Of a stretch of 61,391 nucleotides of DNA, positions 1-7,764 are shown piece by piece (the stretch's first letter is position 1; each line of letters opens with the position of its first letter). The stretch comes from Actinomycetota bacterium. GTDB taxonomy: Bacteria; Actinomycetota; Geothermincolia; Geothermincolales; RBG-13-55-18. The stretch is taken from NCBI GenBank assembly GCA_003598015.1, contig QZKE01000096.1:1-61391 (forward strand), read 5' to 3'. The notes beneath the pieces were generated by a model. The model saw nothing but the letters and a program-made list of their open reading frames with translations. It was not told the origin of the DNA and made no database searches. Both the position numbers and the translations under genes were made by a program.

Positions 1-26
1 GGTTATGCTCCCGGACGGAGGGCGGC

Positions 27-84
27 GCGACGGTGCCAGTCGCCTGGACGGAGCGAAGCGAGGTCCAGGCCTGGCACGCATGCG
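27..84. repeat. REP-like two-arm palindrome, copy 1
   Basis: GTGCCAGTCGCCTGGAC (33-49) pairs with GTCCAGGCCTGGCAC (63-77) around a short GA-rich loop, giving a near-perfect hairpin. The same element recurs at 28027, 39366, 61281 and at the right window edge. The 12-base word GGTTATGCTCCC occurs on both sides (1-12 and 88-99), so the copy is flanked by a direct repeat. The gene starting at 231 lies about 150 bases downstream; nothing else recognisable lies in 85-230. Confidence 0.8.
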
Positions 85-230
85 ATCGGTTATGCTCCCT
101 TACGCACATGTGCATCAGGATGTTGCAGGATTCTTTACATTAATCCCAATATCTCCCCATAAATCCTTAATCCCCACTCCTTAGCCTGAACGTGTCAGCG
201 CTGGAGAAAGAAGACTAAAAGGAGAGGGTG

Positions 231-1007
231 ATGAGACCGAACAAGAGGCAGGTCAGAGGGATACTCGCGTTTATCCCTGTTTTCATCCTGGCGGCCGTCG
301 TATCCTTGACGGCGATCTCCTGCGGGAGCGGTTCGGCGGCGGAGACCACGAGCACCACCAAACTTCCGCCCGGCGCCACCGGGGAGACGCTCACGGATAC
401 GGAGACCGGCGCGGAAGTTACGGCGGCCCAGGCGACGAGCCAGGAGGTGGAGGAAGAGGAAGAAGAGGAAGAAAAGACCACCGACTCCACCACCAGCTCG
501 AGCGGCAGCACTTCGGCCGATCTCGTCAAGACGGTATATCTCTCGGGCGCTAATATCGCCGTGGTCTCGGCGGTCCGGGACGACAGCAACGCGGCCGCGC
601 TCACCTCGAGCACGCGGGAGTTGAGCGGCGATTTCCTGCAGATAGAGTTGACGGTGGCCAACGTGGGAGACGAACTGGTGGATCTCTCCGACTTCTCCTT
701 CCGCCTGTGGAACCCCGCCATCGATGCCGACCTCTACGAGGATTTCTACGGCAGTGACGGGACCTACGGAAGCTACGTGTCGGAGAACATCATCTCGGCT
801 GCACTCCTGGACTACGAGACCCTGCAGCAGGTCTCTTACAAGGTGAGGATAGGGGAGACAGCGGAAGACCTCATGCTCTTCTTCGACCTCAATCCTCAGA
901 ATTCGGCCAGGAACGAGGGCGTCACCATGGCCGGCACCAACCTCATCATCTACGACACGGAGACCGGCGACCAGGTGGAGATCAACCTGGACGGCTACGC
1001 CGACTAG
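231..1007 (+). CDS. Lipoprotein with DUF4352-like domain
   Basis: Predicted secreted lipoprotein of about 258 residues. A basic start, a hydrophobic stretch and a cysteine near residue 32 (context AISC) form a signal peptide with an imperfect lipobox. Residues about 40-95 are a Thr/Ser/Glu-rich low-complexity linker containing an acidic run. The C-terminal 150 residues have the alternating beta pattern and 'TVANVGDE..DLSDFSFRL' type motif of DUF4352/telokin-like immunoglobulin folds, which are extracellular binding domains of unknown ligand. A GTG lies directly before the ATG; ATG at 231 fits the GGAGAGG ribosome site better. It is the first gene of a run with an ABC permease (19-base gap) and its ATPase, so it may be an accessory or substrate-binding subunit. 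That role is inferred from position only. Confidence 0.75.
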   Translation: MRPNKRQVRGILAFIPVFILAAVVSLTAISCGSGSAAETTSTTKLPPGATGETLTDTETGAEVTAAQATSQEVEEEEEEEEKTTDSTTSSSGSTSADLVKTVYLSGANIAVVSAVRDDSNAAALTSSTRELSGDFLQIELTVANVGDELVDLSDFSFRLWNPAIDADLYEDFYGSDGTYGSYVSENIISAALLDYETLQQVSYKVRIGETAEDLMLFFDLNPQNSARNEGVTMAGTNLIIYDTETGDQVEINLDGYAD

Positions 1008-1026
1008 CGAAGGAGACGATACAAAA

Positions 1027-2556
1027 ATGCGTTCCATCAATAGAGGCCTCAGGAGCTTCCGGCGCCACCCCCTGCGCAACCTGGTGGTCGTGCTGCTGCT
1101 CTTCGTCTGCCTGACCTTCTCCCTCTCCATGCTGGCGGTGAAGCTGGCGGCGGACAGCCAGGTGGAAGAGGTAAAGCAGAGCGTCGGCAACTATGCCGAG
1201 ATACGGGTGAGCTCGGACTACCAGATGGCGGTGTTCGAGGAGGAGCTCTCACAGGAGGAGTCCGAAAGGGCGGCACAGGCACGCACCATGAGCGACGAGG
1301 AGATGCTCGAGCAGATGACCAGGTTCCTCGTACCCGAGGATTTGGCCGACCTCTTCTCGCAGCAGAGCGAGATCGTCACCTACGACAAGGTGCTGGAGAC
1401 GCGGATCTCCCTGGACGATATCGAAAACACCCAGATGGAGACCATGGTTTCCATGCGGGAGAGGGGACCCCAGGGGGAAGCACCGACGGCCCTCTCCTCG
1501 AGTTCCTTCACCTTCGAGGGCAACACTGACGGCTCCTCGGTCTCCGACTTCATGCTGGGCAACAAGGTGCTGGTGGAGGGCTCCTTCTACGCCTACCAGG
1601 ATTACCTCGATGCCAATCCGGTGGTGCTCATGGAAAAGACCCTGGCGGAGGAGAACGAACTCGAGGTTGGAGATACCGTCACCGCAAAGATCAGTGGCGA
1701 GAGCGGCAGGGACGCCGACGTCGAGCTGACCATCGTGGGTATCTACGAGTCGGTGGAGGCAGAACAGCAAGCCGAGGGTAGCAACACGGAGACTTTCAAC
1801 CCCATGGGCGACACTTTCTACGCCCCCCTCTCGGTTGTACAGGAACTCAACAGCACCCCAGGATACGTCGAACTGGGCTCATATTACTTCGACAGCGTGG
1901 ATTCAACCGGCGCGCTGCAGCAGGCCTTCGACGCGGAGATAGCCGACGGCGACACCTACGAGCTGGCGACGGATTATTCCGATTATGAGGCCATCGCCGA
2001 TCCCCTGCTCAAGGTGGGCAAGACCTCCATGATCGGCCTGGCGGGAGCGCTGGGCGCCTGCGCCCTCATCATCCTGCTGGCCATGGCCATCATCATCGGC
2101 GGGCGTACCAGGGAGCTGGGCGTGCTCAAGGCCATCGGGGCGACCGACCGGCAGGTGATAGCCCAGTACGCGGTGGAGGTCGTCTGCATCTGCCTGGTGG
2201 CGATAGTGCTCGCCACGGGAGTCACCGCCCTCATATCTCAGAGCGTTGGTGACTGGCTGCTCAGCGGCAACCAGGCCGCGGAGACGACTGATACGGGCGA
2301 AGAAGGAATGGTCGCGGGAGGTCCGAGCCAGTTCATGGGAGGACCCATGGGCGGCGGGAGCAATCTCTATAAAGAGGGCGGCAGGTTCAGCGTAGCCTCC
2401 AGCGAGGACCAGAGCGCGAGCCTGGATGTGGTCTACCAGGGGAGCATGCTCCTCTACGGCATACTCATACTCCTGGGTATCAGCCTGCTGGGGATGGTGG
2501 TGCCGCTGATCTGGATAACGCGGCTCCGGCCGGCTCGCGTGCTGAGTATGGAATAG
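1027..2556 (+). CDS. MacB/FtsX-type ABC transporter permease
   Basis: Integral membrane subunit of an ABC exporter of the MacB/LolC/FtsX class. One N-terminal membrane helix (about residues 20-40) is followed by a large extracytoplasmic MacB-type domain (about 45-330). Three C-terminal helices follow, with the conserved FtsX signature 'RTRELGVLKAIGAT' after the second helix and 'RPARVLSME' at the end, as is typical. A Gly/Met-rich insert with several GG and PMGG motifs (about 425-455) sits between helices 3 and 4. GAAGGAG precedes the ATG, and the ATPase gene follows after 9 bases. No MacA-type adaptor is present, consistent with a single-membrane envelope. The substrate is unknown; transport of lipoproteins, peptides or lipids is possible. 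Confidence 0.88.
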   Translation: MRSINRGLRSFRRHPLRNLVVVLLLFVCLTFSLSMLAVKLAADSQVEEVKQSVGNYAEIRVSSDYQMAVFEEELSQEESERAAQARTMSDEEMLEQMTRFLVPEDLADLFSQQSEIVTYDKVLETRISLDDIENTQMETMVSMRERGPQGEAPTALSSSSFTFEGNTDGSSVSDFMLGNKVLVEGSFYAYQDYLDANPVVLMEKTLAEENELEVGDTVTAKISGESGRDADVELTIVGIYESVEAEQQAEGSNTETFNPMGDTFYAPLSVVQELNSTPGYVELGSYYFDSVDSTGALQQAFDAEIADGDTYELATDYSDYEAIADPLLKVGKTSMIGLAGALGACALIILLAMAIIIGGRTRELGVLKAIGATDRQVIAQYAVEVVCICLVAIVLATGVTALISQSVGDWLLSGNQAAETTDTGEEGMVAGGPSQFMGGPMGGGSNLYKEGGRFSVASSEDQSASLDVVYQGSMLLYGILILLGISLLGMVVPLIWITRLRPARVLSME

Positions 2557-2565
2557 GAGGAAAAG

Positions 2566-3267
2566 ATGCATGATCTACTGGAAGTAAAGGATATCAGCAA
2601 GACCTTCAAGGCCAAGGCGGGCGATGTTACGGCCGTGGATAACGTGAACCTGTCCGCCCGTAAGGGAGAGGTGACGGTTATCGTCGGCCCCTCCGGCTCG
2701 GGCAAGACCACCCTGCTCTATCTCATTGGCTCCCTGGAGGAGCCGGATGAAGGCGGGATCGAGGTCTTCGGCGAAGACATATGCTTGTCGGGAGCGGACC
2801 TCATCCAGTTCCGCCGCAAGAGGGTGGGATTCGTCTTCCAGTTCTTCAACCTCATCACGGCGCTAACCGCCCTGGAGAATGTCACCCTGCCCATGGACCT
2901 GGCGGACGGATCATCCCGTGGGCAACACGAGCGGGCGGTTGAGCTCCTGGCGCGCATGGGCATCGACGGGAGGCTGCAGAAGGCCAAGGCGAACAAGATG
3001 AGCGGGGGCGAGAAGCAGCGCGTGGCCATAGCCCGCGCCCTGGCCAACGACCCGGATATCATCCTGGCCGACGAGCCCACCGGCAACCTGGACACCGCCA
3101 CCGGCAAGGTGGTGGTGGATATCCTGGTGGAGCTGGCGCGAAGGGACGGCAAGTGCGTGATTATCGTCACGCATGACGAGAGCATCCTGGAGGCGGCCGA
3201 CTGGGCATATCACATGCAGGACGGCAGGTTGGAGGGCATAGATATCAAAGAAGGTTCTTCTCCATGA
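2566..3267 (+). CDS. LolD/MacB-type ABC transporter ATPase
   Basis: Cytoplasmic ATPase partner of the preceding permease, 233 residues as usual for the family. Walker A is GPSGSGKTT (about residues 41-49), the ABC signature is MSGGEKQR, Walker B is ILADEPTGNLD, and the switch histidine lies in IVTHD. It hydrolyses ATP to drive the permease (mechanotransmission in the MacB family). The ATG is preceded by AGGAGG. Oddity: the last codons (…EGSSP, stop) lie inside a dispersed repeat whose arm GGTTCTTCTCCA begins at 3253, so the C-terminal tail is repeat-derived. Confidence 0.93.
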   Translation: MHDLLEVKDISKTFKAKAGDVTAVDNVNLSARKGEVTVIVGPSGSGKTTLLYLIGSLEEPDEGGIEVFGEDICLSGADLIQFRRKRVGFVFQFFNLITALTALENVTLPMDLADGSSRGQHERAVELLARMGIDGRLQKAKANKMSGGEKQRVAIARALANDPDIILADEPTGNLDTATGKVVVDILVELARRDGKCVIIVTHDESILEAADWAYHMQDGRLEGIDIKEGSSP

Positions 3268-3486
3268 AGTACGGGCGGATTTCAGGCATAGGGGTCGGCC
3301 CTGGACTTATGCCTGAACCGCACGTAGGGGCCATGGGTAATATCCTGCTTACTTCGCTACCACCCTTCCCAGCTTCCTCAGGCATAAGTCCAGGGCCGAC
3401 CCCTATGCCTGAGACTTCGCTACCACCCTTCCCAGCTTCCTCAGGCATAAGTCCAGGGCCGACCCCTATGCCGACCCCTATGCCTG
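3253..3486. repeat. Cluster of AGGCATA/TATGCCT palindromic repeats
   Basis: Three copies of a 33-base element with terminal inverted AGGCATA/TATGCCT: 3283-3315 (inverted), 3379-3411 and 3442-3472. The last is extended by a second GACCCCTATGCC (3473-3485). A 63-base unit (3351-3413) is repeated directly at 3414-3476. The left arm GGTTCTTCTCCA (3253-3264) matches the outer arm of the copy at 10265. The inverted and direct copies can fold into a large hairpin. A reading frame crossing it (3264-3512) is repeat translation, not a gene. Confidence 0.9.
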
Positions 3487-3508
3487 AAATAGATAAAAGG
3501 ATAGCGCC

Positions 3509-4210
3509 ATGAAGAAGGCTTTCTATATTGCGATGACCGCGCTGCTTATCCTGGCGCCGGCCATGATGCTGTCCGGGTGCGGGAGCGGAGACAACGCAGC
3601 GGATAAGGCCAAGGCCGGGGAATTGATGCAGGAGGGCGACGCGTGGATGGAAGAGGCCGAGGCGGCCTACGCGTCCATCTCGGATGCCATGGAGGAGATG
3701 AGGGAGATGGCAGCCGGCGATGAAGAGAGCGGCGGCGAGACCGCAACGGAAGACGACGTGTCGGAAGGCCTCATGGATGGGATGCAGGCCGCTGCCGAGA
3801 GCATGGCGAGTTCTCTGCGGAAGGCCGAGGATGCATACCAGGGTATCGTCTCCCTCGGCGGTGCCGGGGATTACGAGGATTACGCCAATGTGATGCTCGA
3901 GTTGATCTCCGCCTACGAGCAGGCGATAGCCATGCAGGAAGAGATGGAAGAGAGGATGGCAGAGGGCGGCGGGACGGCCGCTCCACCCGAGGGTGGGACC
4001 CCCCCGTCAGGCATGACGCCCCCCGAGGGCGGCGCACCCCCGTCCGACATGACGCCCCCCGAGGATGGGGATTTCCCGTCCGGTATGACACCCCCCGAGG
4101 GCGGGACACCGCCCGAGGGGGGAGGGGGCCTCGCCACAAGAGGTATCTACCAGCGGATCGAAGATCTCAAGGCGGAGGCGGAAGCCATCAAAGCGGAAAA
4201 AAACCTCTGA
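3509..4210 (+). CDS. Lipoprotein with Pro-Gly-rich repeats
   Basis: Secreted lipoprotein of 233 residues with a clear lipobox (LSGC, Cys24). The mature part starts with a helical, Ala/Glu/Met-rich region (about 30-150) likely to form a coiled coil. Residues about 158-205 contain degenerate tandem 10-residue repeats of the form PPEGG-PPSGMT, probably an extended wall-spanning linker. A charged helix (about 210-233) ends the protein. No enzymatic motif is visible and I do not recognise a family. It follows the ABC exporter after the repeat cluster and precedes another membrane-anchored protein, so an envelope role is inferred. A weak AAAAGGA ribosome site lies before the ATG. Confidence 0.75.
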   Translation: MKKAFYIAMTALLILAPAMMLSGCGSGDNAADKAKAGELMQEGDAWMEEAEAAYASISDAMEEMREMAAGDEESGGETATEDDVSEGLMDGMQAAAESMASSLRKAEDAYQGIVSLGGAGDYEDYANVMLELISAYEQAIAMQEEMEERMAEGGGTAAPPEGGTPPSGMTPPEGGAPPSDMTPPEDGDFPSGMTPPEGGTPPEGGGGLATRGIYQRIEDLKAEAEAIKAEKNL

Positions 4211-4249
4211 GAAGATCTCCGGGAGTTGCAGGAAGGGAGTGAACGAGAT

Positions 4250-4987
4250 ATGGGAGACGAGGACGAGAGAAAAGAGTCATTAGGGAGCGAAATGCCGGAG
4301 GGCACCCCTCAGCCGGCTGGGGACGGAACGGCCGGAGCCGTTGCCGCGGAGAGCGGGCCGGAGGTGGCGGTCGATGAGAGCGCTTCTTCGCATGCGGTAA
4401 TGCCACCGGGCGTTGGCGGTCCCGGCGCCGCCGAGGTGAAAGGCGGAGGCATCAAGAGATGGTTCGCCGGCCACAAGGTCCTAGCCGGAGTGGGCATGGG
4501 TATCCTGGCCGTTGCGCTTATCGCGGGGGCATTCGCGATAGGATACTGCGTGGGAAAGCCGAGCGGCGAAAAGGAGAGAAGGATCCCCGCCCAGCAGTTC
4601 CAGAACCGGGGGCCCATGCCGCCCGACCTGCGTTCGGCGCCCTCACCCGGTGGCGGAAGGATGGGGCAGGGACGGCTGGACGTGCTGGTCGAGTACCGTG
4701 ACGAACTCGAAGGAGTGGTCGCCGGAGAGCTGGGCATCTCCACCACCGAGTTGACGGATGAGATCGCGGGTGGGAAGTCCATCGCCGAGATAGCGGAGGA
4801 AAAGGGAGTATCGGCCGACGATCTGACCGCGGCGGTCGCTGCGGAGATAGACGCCATCGCCGACGAACTGGTTGCGGAAGGCGAGATAACTGCGGCTCAG
4901 GCCGAGGACATGAAGTCAGAAGCGGAGTCCATGGCCTCGGTATTCATCGAGAGAGGTAACATGCGCCCCCCCATGCCTTCAGAATAG
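4250..4987 (+). CDS. Single-pass membrane protein with helical C-terminal domain
   Basis: Protein of 245 residues with no recognised family. Residues 1-75 are acidic, Gly/Ala-rich and likely disordered. One membrane helix spans about 77-101 and includes the cysteine of GYCVGK. The outer part (about 140-235) is helical, with two similar segments (LGISTTELTDEIAGGKSIAE and EKGVSADDLTAAV) like the short helical repeats of secreted DUF2680/YckD-type proteins. The start was set at the ATG with GGAAGGGA upstream rather than the TTG at 4226, which has GGGAG touching it. It lies between the lipoprotein and the HtrA-like protease, both envelope proteins. Function unknown. Confidence 0.7.
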   Translation: MGDEDERKESLGSEMPEGTPQPAGDGTAGAVAAESGPEVAVDESASSHAVMPPGVGGPGAAEVKGGGIKRWFAGHKVLAGVGMGILAVALIAGAFAIGYCVGKPSGEKERRIPAQQFQNRGPMPPDLRSAPSPGGGRMGQGRLDVLVEYRDELEGVVAGELGISTTELTDEIAGGKSIAEIAEEKGVSADDLTAAVAAEIDAIADELVAEGEITAAQAEDMKSEAESMASVFIERGNMRPPMPSE

Positions 4988-5112
4988 GGCAATGCCGCGC
5001 GATGATCTGACAGAGAAACGGGCACCGGTGCCGAGGACGTTGGGGATCCGCAGTCGGAGGATGTAACCAGGTGCACACGGGTTCGGGAACCCGAGGAATC
5101 GAGGTGTTGATC

Positions 5113-5982
5113 ATGGATGAAAATATGGGGCCGGTATGGATACCCCCCGAACCGCCCTTGCTTCGCCCCCCGGTGAGACGGCGCAGAAGGGGGGCGGGCG
5201 CGGTCCTGCTCATCGCGGTGGCTATCGCGGTGGTCATGGCTGTAACCGTCGTCTTCACAATCCCGTTGATCTTCGGCGCCAATCCCATAGACGTCTTGAG
5301 CGGCAGGGGCGAGACGGCTGCGGAACAGGTTCAAACGGTCGAGAAAACCGTGGTCAGCGTGGACGAAGAGGCCGTGGTAGCGGTGGCCGGGCGGATGCTT
5401 CCCAGCGTAGTCTATATAGAGGTGGAGTTCCAACCCACGTTTCGCGGCGTAACGGCTACCGGGATAGGATCGGGTTTCGTCTATTCACCGGACGGATATA
5501 TCGTCACCAACAATCACATGGTAGAGGGAGCCACCGGCATCAAGGTATCCCTTGCCGACGGCTCCACCTACGATGCGGAGTTGGTGGGAAGAGACTCCGA
5601 TATGGATCTGGCGGTGCTGAAGATCGATATCTCCGGACTGCCCTCCGCCGCGCTGGGAACCTCCGCGGACCTGGTGGTGGGAGAGCTGGCCGTGGCCATC
5701 GGCAGCCCGGAGGGCTTCGAGCAGAGCGTTACATCGGGTATCATAAGCGCCCTCGGTCGCGATATCTTTATCCCGCCCGACGGCCCCGACCTCCGCGATC
5801 TCATACAGACCGACGCGGCCATCAATCCGGGCAATTCCGGAGGCCCGCTCTGTAACGGCTTGGGTGAGGTTATAGGCATCAACACCGCCATCGTATCCGA
5901 GAGCGGTGGGTATGACGGCATCGGTTTCGCCATACCCATCGACGACGCGCTGCCCGTTATCGAAGGTCTTATCGAGGGATGA
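5113..5982 (+). CDS. Membrane-anchored HtrA/DegP-like serine protease, PDZ-less
   Basis: Trypsin-like protease of the HtrA family, 289 residues. A Pro/Arg-rich cytoplasmic tail is followed by one membrane helix (about 28-54), so the catalytic domain lies outside. The triad is His135 (VTNNH), Asp165 (DMDLAVLK) and Ser242 (INPGNSGGP). The usual C-terminal PDZ domain is absent: the protein ends about 20 residues after the last strand of the protease fold. HtrA proteins degrade or refold damaged exported proteins. The ATG has GAGGTG seven bases upstream; a GTG at 5071 with GGAGG is an alternative that adds 14 residues. It ends the envelope cluster, and a hairpin follows. Confidence 0.9.
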   Translation: MDENMGPVWIPPEPPLLRPPVRRRRRGAGAVLLIAVAIAVVMAVTVVFTIPLIFGANPIDVLSGRGETAAEQVQTVEKTVVSVDEEAVVAVAGRMLPSVVYIEVEFQPTFRGVTATGIGSGFVYSPDGYIVTNNHMVEGATGIKVSLADGSTYDAELVGRDSDMDLAVLKIDISGLPSAALGTSADLVVGELAVAIGSPEGFEQSVTSGIISALGRDIFIPPDGPDLRDLIQTDAAINPGNSGGPLCNGLGEVIGINTAIVSESGGYDGIGFAIPIDDALPVIEGLIEG

Positions 5983-6024
5983 CGGCACGCGGCGCGATAT
6001 AGAGCCCTGATAACCTGGCAGGAT

Positions 6025-6055
6025 CCGGGTCCGGCAGGTCAGGACCCGGCTCTTT
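6025..6055 (+). terminator. Hairpin after the HtrA-like gene
   Basis: CCGGGTCC (6025-6032) and GGACCCGG (6042-6049) form a perfect 8-base-pair stem with a 9-base loop, followed by CTCTTTC. It is placed 42 bases after the protease stop, as expected for an intrinsic terminator, though the T-tract is weak. Confidence 0.6.
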
Positions 6056-6200
6056 CGGTAGCGGTATCCATCACACGTTAACCTTTCGCTTGCCCTCTTC
6101 CATGCCGCTTGAATCCCTTGCAACCGTATGGCATCTGCAGCGCGCGCGAGTGTAGTATCATTGAGAAACGCTGTTGGATATGGCGAGGAGGATAGCGGTG

Positions 6201-6842
6201 GTGAAAGAAGAGGCGCGGACGGATTGGACGGGAAAGCGGGGGAAGCAGGGAGCCTTCCTCATGGCCAGGCCGGTGCGCAGGTTGGAGGAGGCTCTGCTGG
6301 GCCGGAGCAGCGCCGCCTTGTTGAAGAGGGTATTCTCCATCCTGAAGGGGGACATGGTGGTCCTGGATGTGGGTTGCGGATCCGGCTATCTCAGCCTTCC
6401 CATCGCCAGGAAACTCGACTCCGGAAGAGTTATCTGCGTAGATCTCTCGGAGGAGATGCTGGCCGGCCTCGCCAGGAGGGCGCGCGCGGCTGCGGTGAGC
6501 GACCGCATCCAGGTGATCAGGACGGCGGTGGACACCACCGGACTCGCCGACGCTGCGGTCGAGGTGGTTGTATCCAATAACCTCCTGCATGAGCTGCACG
6601 ACCCCGTGGCGGCCGTCACGGAATGGGAGCGGGTACTGAAGCCCGGTGGGCACATGGCGCTTTCTGATTTCAGGACTACGCGTCTGACCAACCTCCTGAT
6701 GTCCCACGAGCATGGAGAGGAAGCCAACGATCCCTTTGATGTCGAAGGGCTGAGAACGCTCCTTCAAGAAGCGGGCCTGGAGAACGTGGAGGTCACGCCC
6801 TACCGGAACAAACTCCTGGCCCTGGCCGACAAACCGGCCTGA
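6201..6842 (+). CDS. Class I SAM-dependent methyltransferase
   Basis: Small-molecule type methyltransferase of about 213 residues, cytoplasmic. The SAM-binding motif I VLDVGCGSGYLS (about residues 54-65) is followed by the acidic motif II (VICVDLSEEM) and the post-motif LKPGGHMALSDF typical of the UbiE/Methyltransf_11 group. The substrate cannot be told from sequence. The chosen GTG has GAGGAGGA eight bases upstream; earlier in-frame TTG (6174) and ATG (6180) lack a ribosome site. It stands alone between the HtrA hairpin and the tautomerase gene. Confidence 0.85.
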   Translation: MKEEARTDWTGKRGKQGAFLMARPVRRLEEALLGRSSAALLKRVFSILKGDMVVLDVGCGSGYLSLPIARKLDSGRVICVDLSEEMLAGLARRARAAAVSDRIQVIRTAVDTTGLADAAVEVVVSNNLLHELHDPVAAVTEWERVLKPGGHMALSDFRTTRLTNLLMSHEHGEEANDPFDVEGLRTLLQEAGLENVEVTPYRNKLLALADKPA

Positions 6843-7111
6843 TGATGGACAGTATCTACAGGTAACAGCCCTCGGCGTATGCATCGAGATAGGCATCATC
6901 CACATACTCCGTAGATGTGTCCGCACCGCCAGGGATAGGGACTGCGCATGTCGCGCGGAGCGAGGGGGGGAGAGCTGCTGGCATCAGGCTCTTCAAGCGG
7001 TACGGCTGACCCCGTCTTCTCCGGCCGGCGATCACTCTCTTGTACCCGCTCAGCAGCGGCCTGTACTATTCTATAGGAGATGGTCTATGGATACTCGAAG
7101 GGGGGAGGACA

Positions 7112-7324
7112 ATGCCGAACGTCTACATCGATGGCCCTCCCATCGCCGACCTGGAGGTTAAACGGACGCTCACCAGGGAGATAACCGACGCGATGGAAAA
7201 AGCCTATGGCATTCCCCGGCAGGCCTACGTGGTTATCGTCAAAGAGAACCCGCCGGAGAACGTCTGCGTAGGGGGGGAGCTGATCTGCGATCGCATGGCC
7301 CGGAGCGGCGAGGAGGGTTCCTGA
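7112..7324 (+). CDS. 4-oxalocrotonate tautomerase family protein
   Basis: Small tautomerase of 70 residues, the usual family length. The ATG at 7112 has a strong GGGGGGAGG site and is followed directly by proline; after removal of fMet this Pro1 is the catalytic base of the family. The fold signature 'P.ADLEVKRTLTREITDAMEKAYGIP' and the mid-strand 'YVVIVKENPPEN' fit. It would interconvert enol and keto forms of a small acid as a homohexamer; the substrate is unknown. An in-frame TTG/ATG upstream (7040) would bury the proline and is rejected. Confidence 0.85.
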   Translation: MPNVYIDGPPIADLEVKRTLTREITDAMEKAYGIPRQAYVVIVKENPPENVCVGGELICDRMARSGEEGS

Positions 7325-7346
7325 CCGTTCCGCGCGCGGCTCGACC

Positions 7347-7375
7347 TGGCAACCCCGGGTAGCGCCATCTATAAT
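7347..7375 (+). promoter_or_regulatory. Promoter for tRNA-Ser
   Basis: A perfect -10 box TATAAT (7370-7375) lies 36 bases before the tRNA. A weak -35 (TGGCAA, 7347-7352) is 17 bases upstream of it. Confidence 0.6.
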
Positions 7376-7410
7376 GTGTTGTGGGCTTGGCGAGGCTCTG
7401 AACAATACTC

Positions 7411-7501
7411 GGAAGGGTGACCGAGCTGGCCTAAGGTGATCGCCTGCTAAGCGATTGTGCGGGAGACCGCACCGTGGGTTCAAATCCCACCCCTTCCGCC
7501 A
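7411..7501 (+). tRNA. tRNA-Ser (anticodon GCT)
   Basis: Full cloverleaf with acceptor stem GGAAGGG/CCCTTCC (7411-7417 with 7491-7497), discriminator G and an encoded CCA (7499-7501). The anticodon stem ATCGC/GCGAT (7439-7443, 7451-7455) holds the loop CTGCTAA, giving anticodon GCT at 7446-7448, which reads AGC/AGT serine codons. The long variable arm TGTGCGGGAGACCGCAC and the GTTCAAATC T-loop are typical of tRNA-Ser. Confidence 0.97.
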
Positions 7502-7764
7502 GATGTTGCGCCGGGAGGACACCGGTCCTCCCGGTTCGCTTTGCGGCGGCGATCTCTCCGTATGATATTGGGAACTGGCCGGCCTGAGCGAACCGCTATG
7601 TGCTCCCTGCTTGACCTCGTGTCGAACCTGCCGGTGGGGCGATTCACGTAATGGGATAAGGGGTAGAATATGAGTTGCAGGCGTGGGGAAAGGGCGGTGT
7701 TCCCCGGGCTGAGGGGATCCGGCAAGTCGATAGAGACGTGCTTTAAAGGCGGAAGGAGAAAGGT

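Noticed and set aside
3253..3486. CRISPR array
   Set aside because: The repeats are two or three copies with repeated, not unique, spacers, and no cas genes exist in the window.
3264..3512. Open frame of 82 codons on the plus strand
   Set aside because: It is a translation of the tandem AGGCATA palindromes (GPGLMPE and SGISPGPTPMPE repeats) and has no ribosome site of its own.
7457..7651. Open frame starting inside the tRNA
   Set aside because: It begins within tRNA-Ser and has no protein-like composition.
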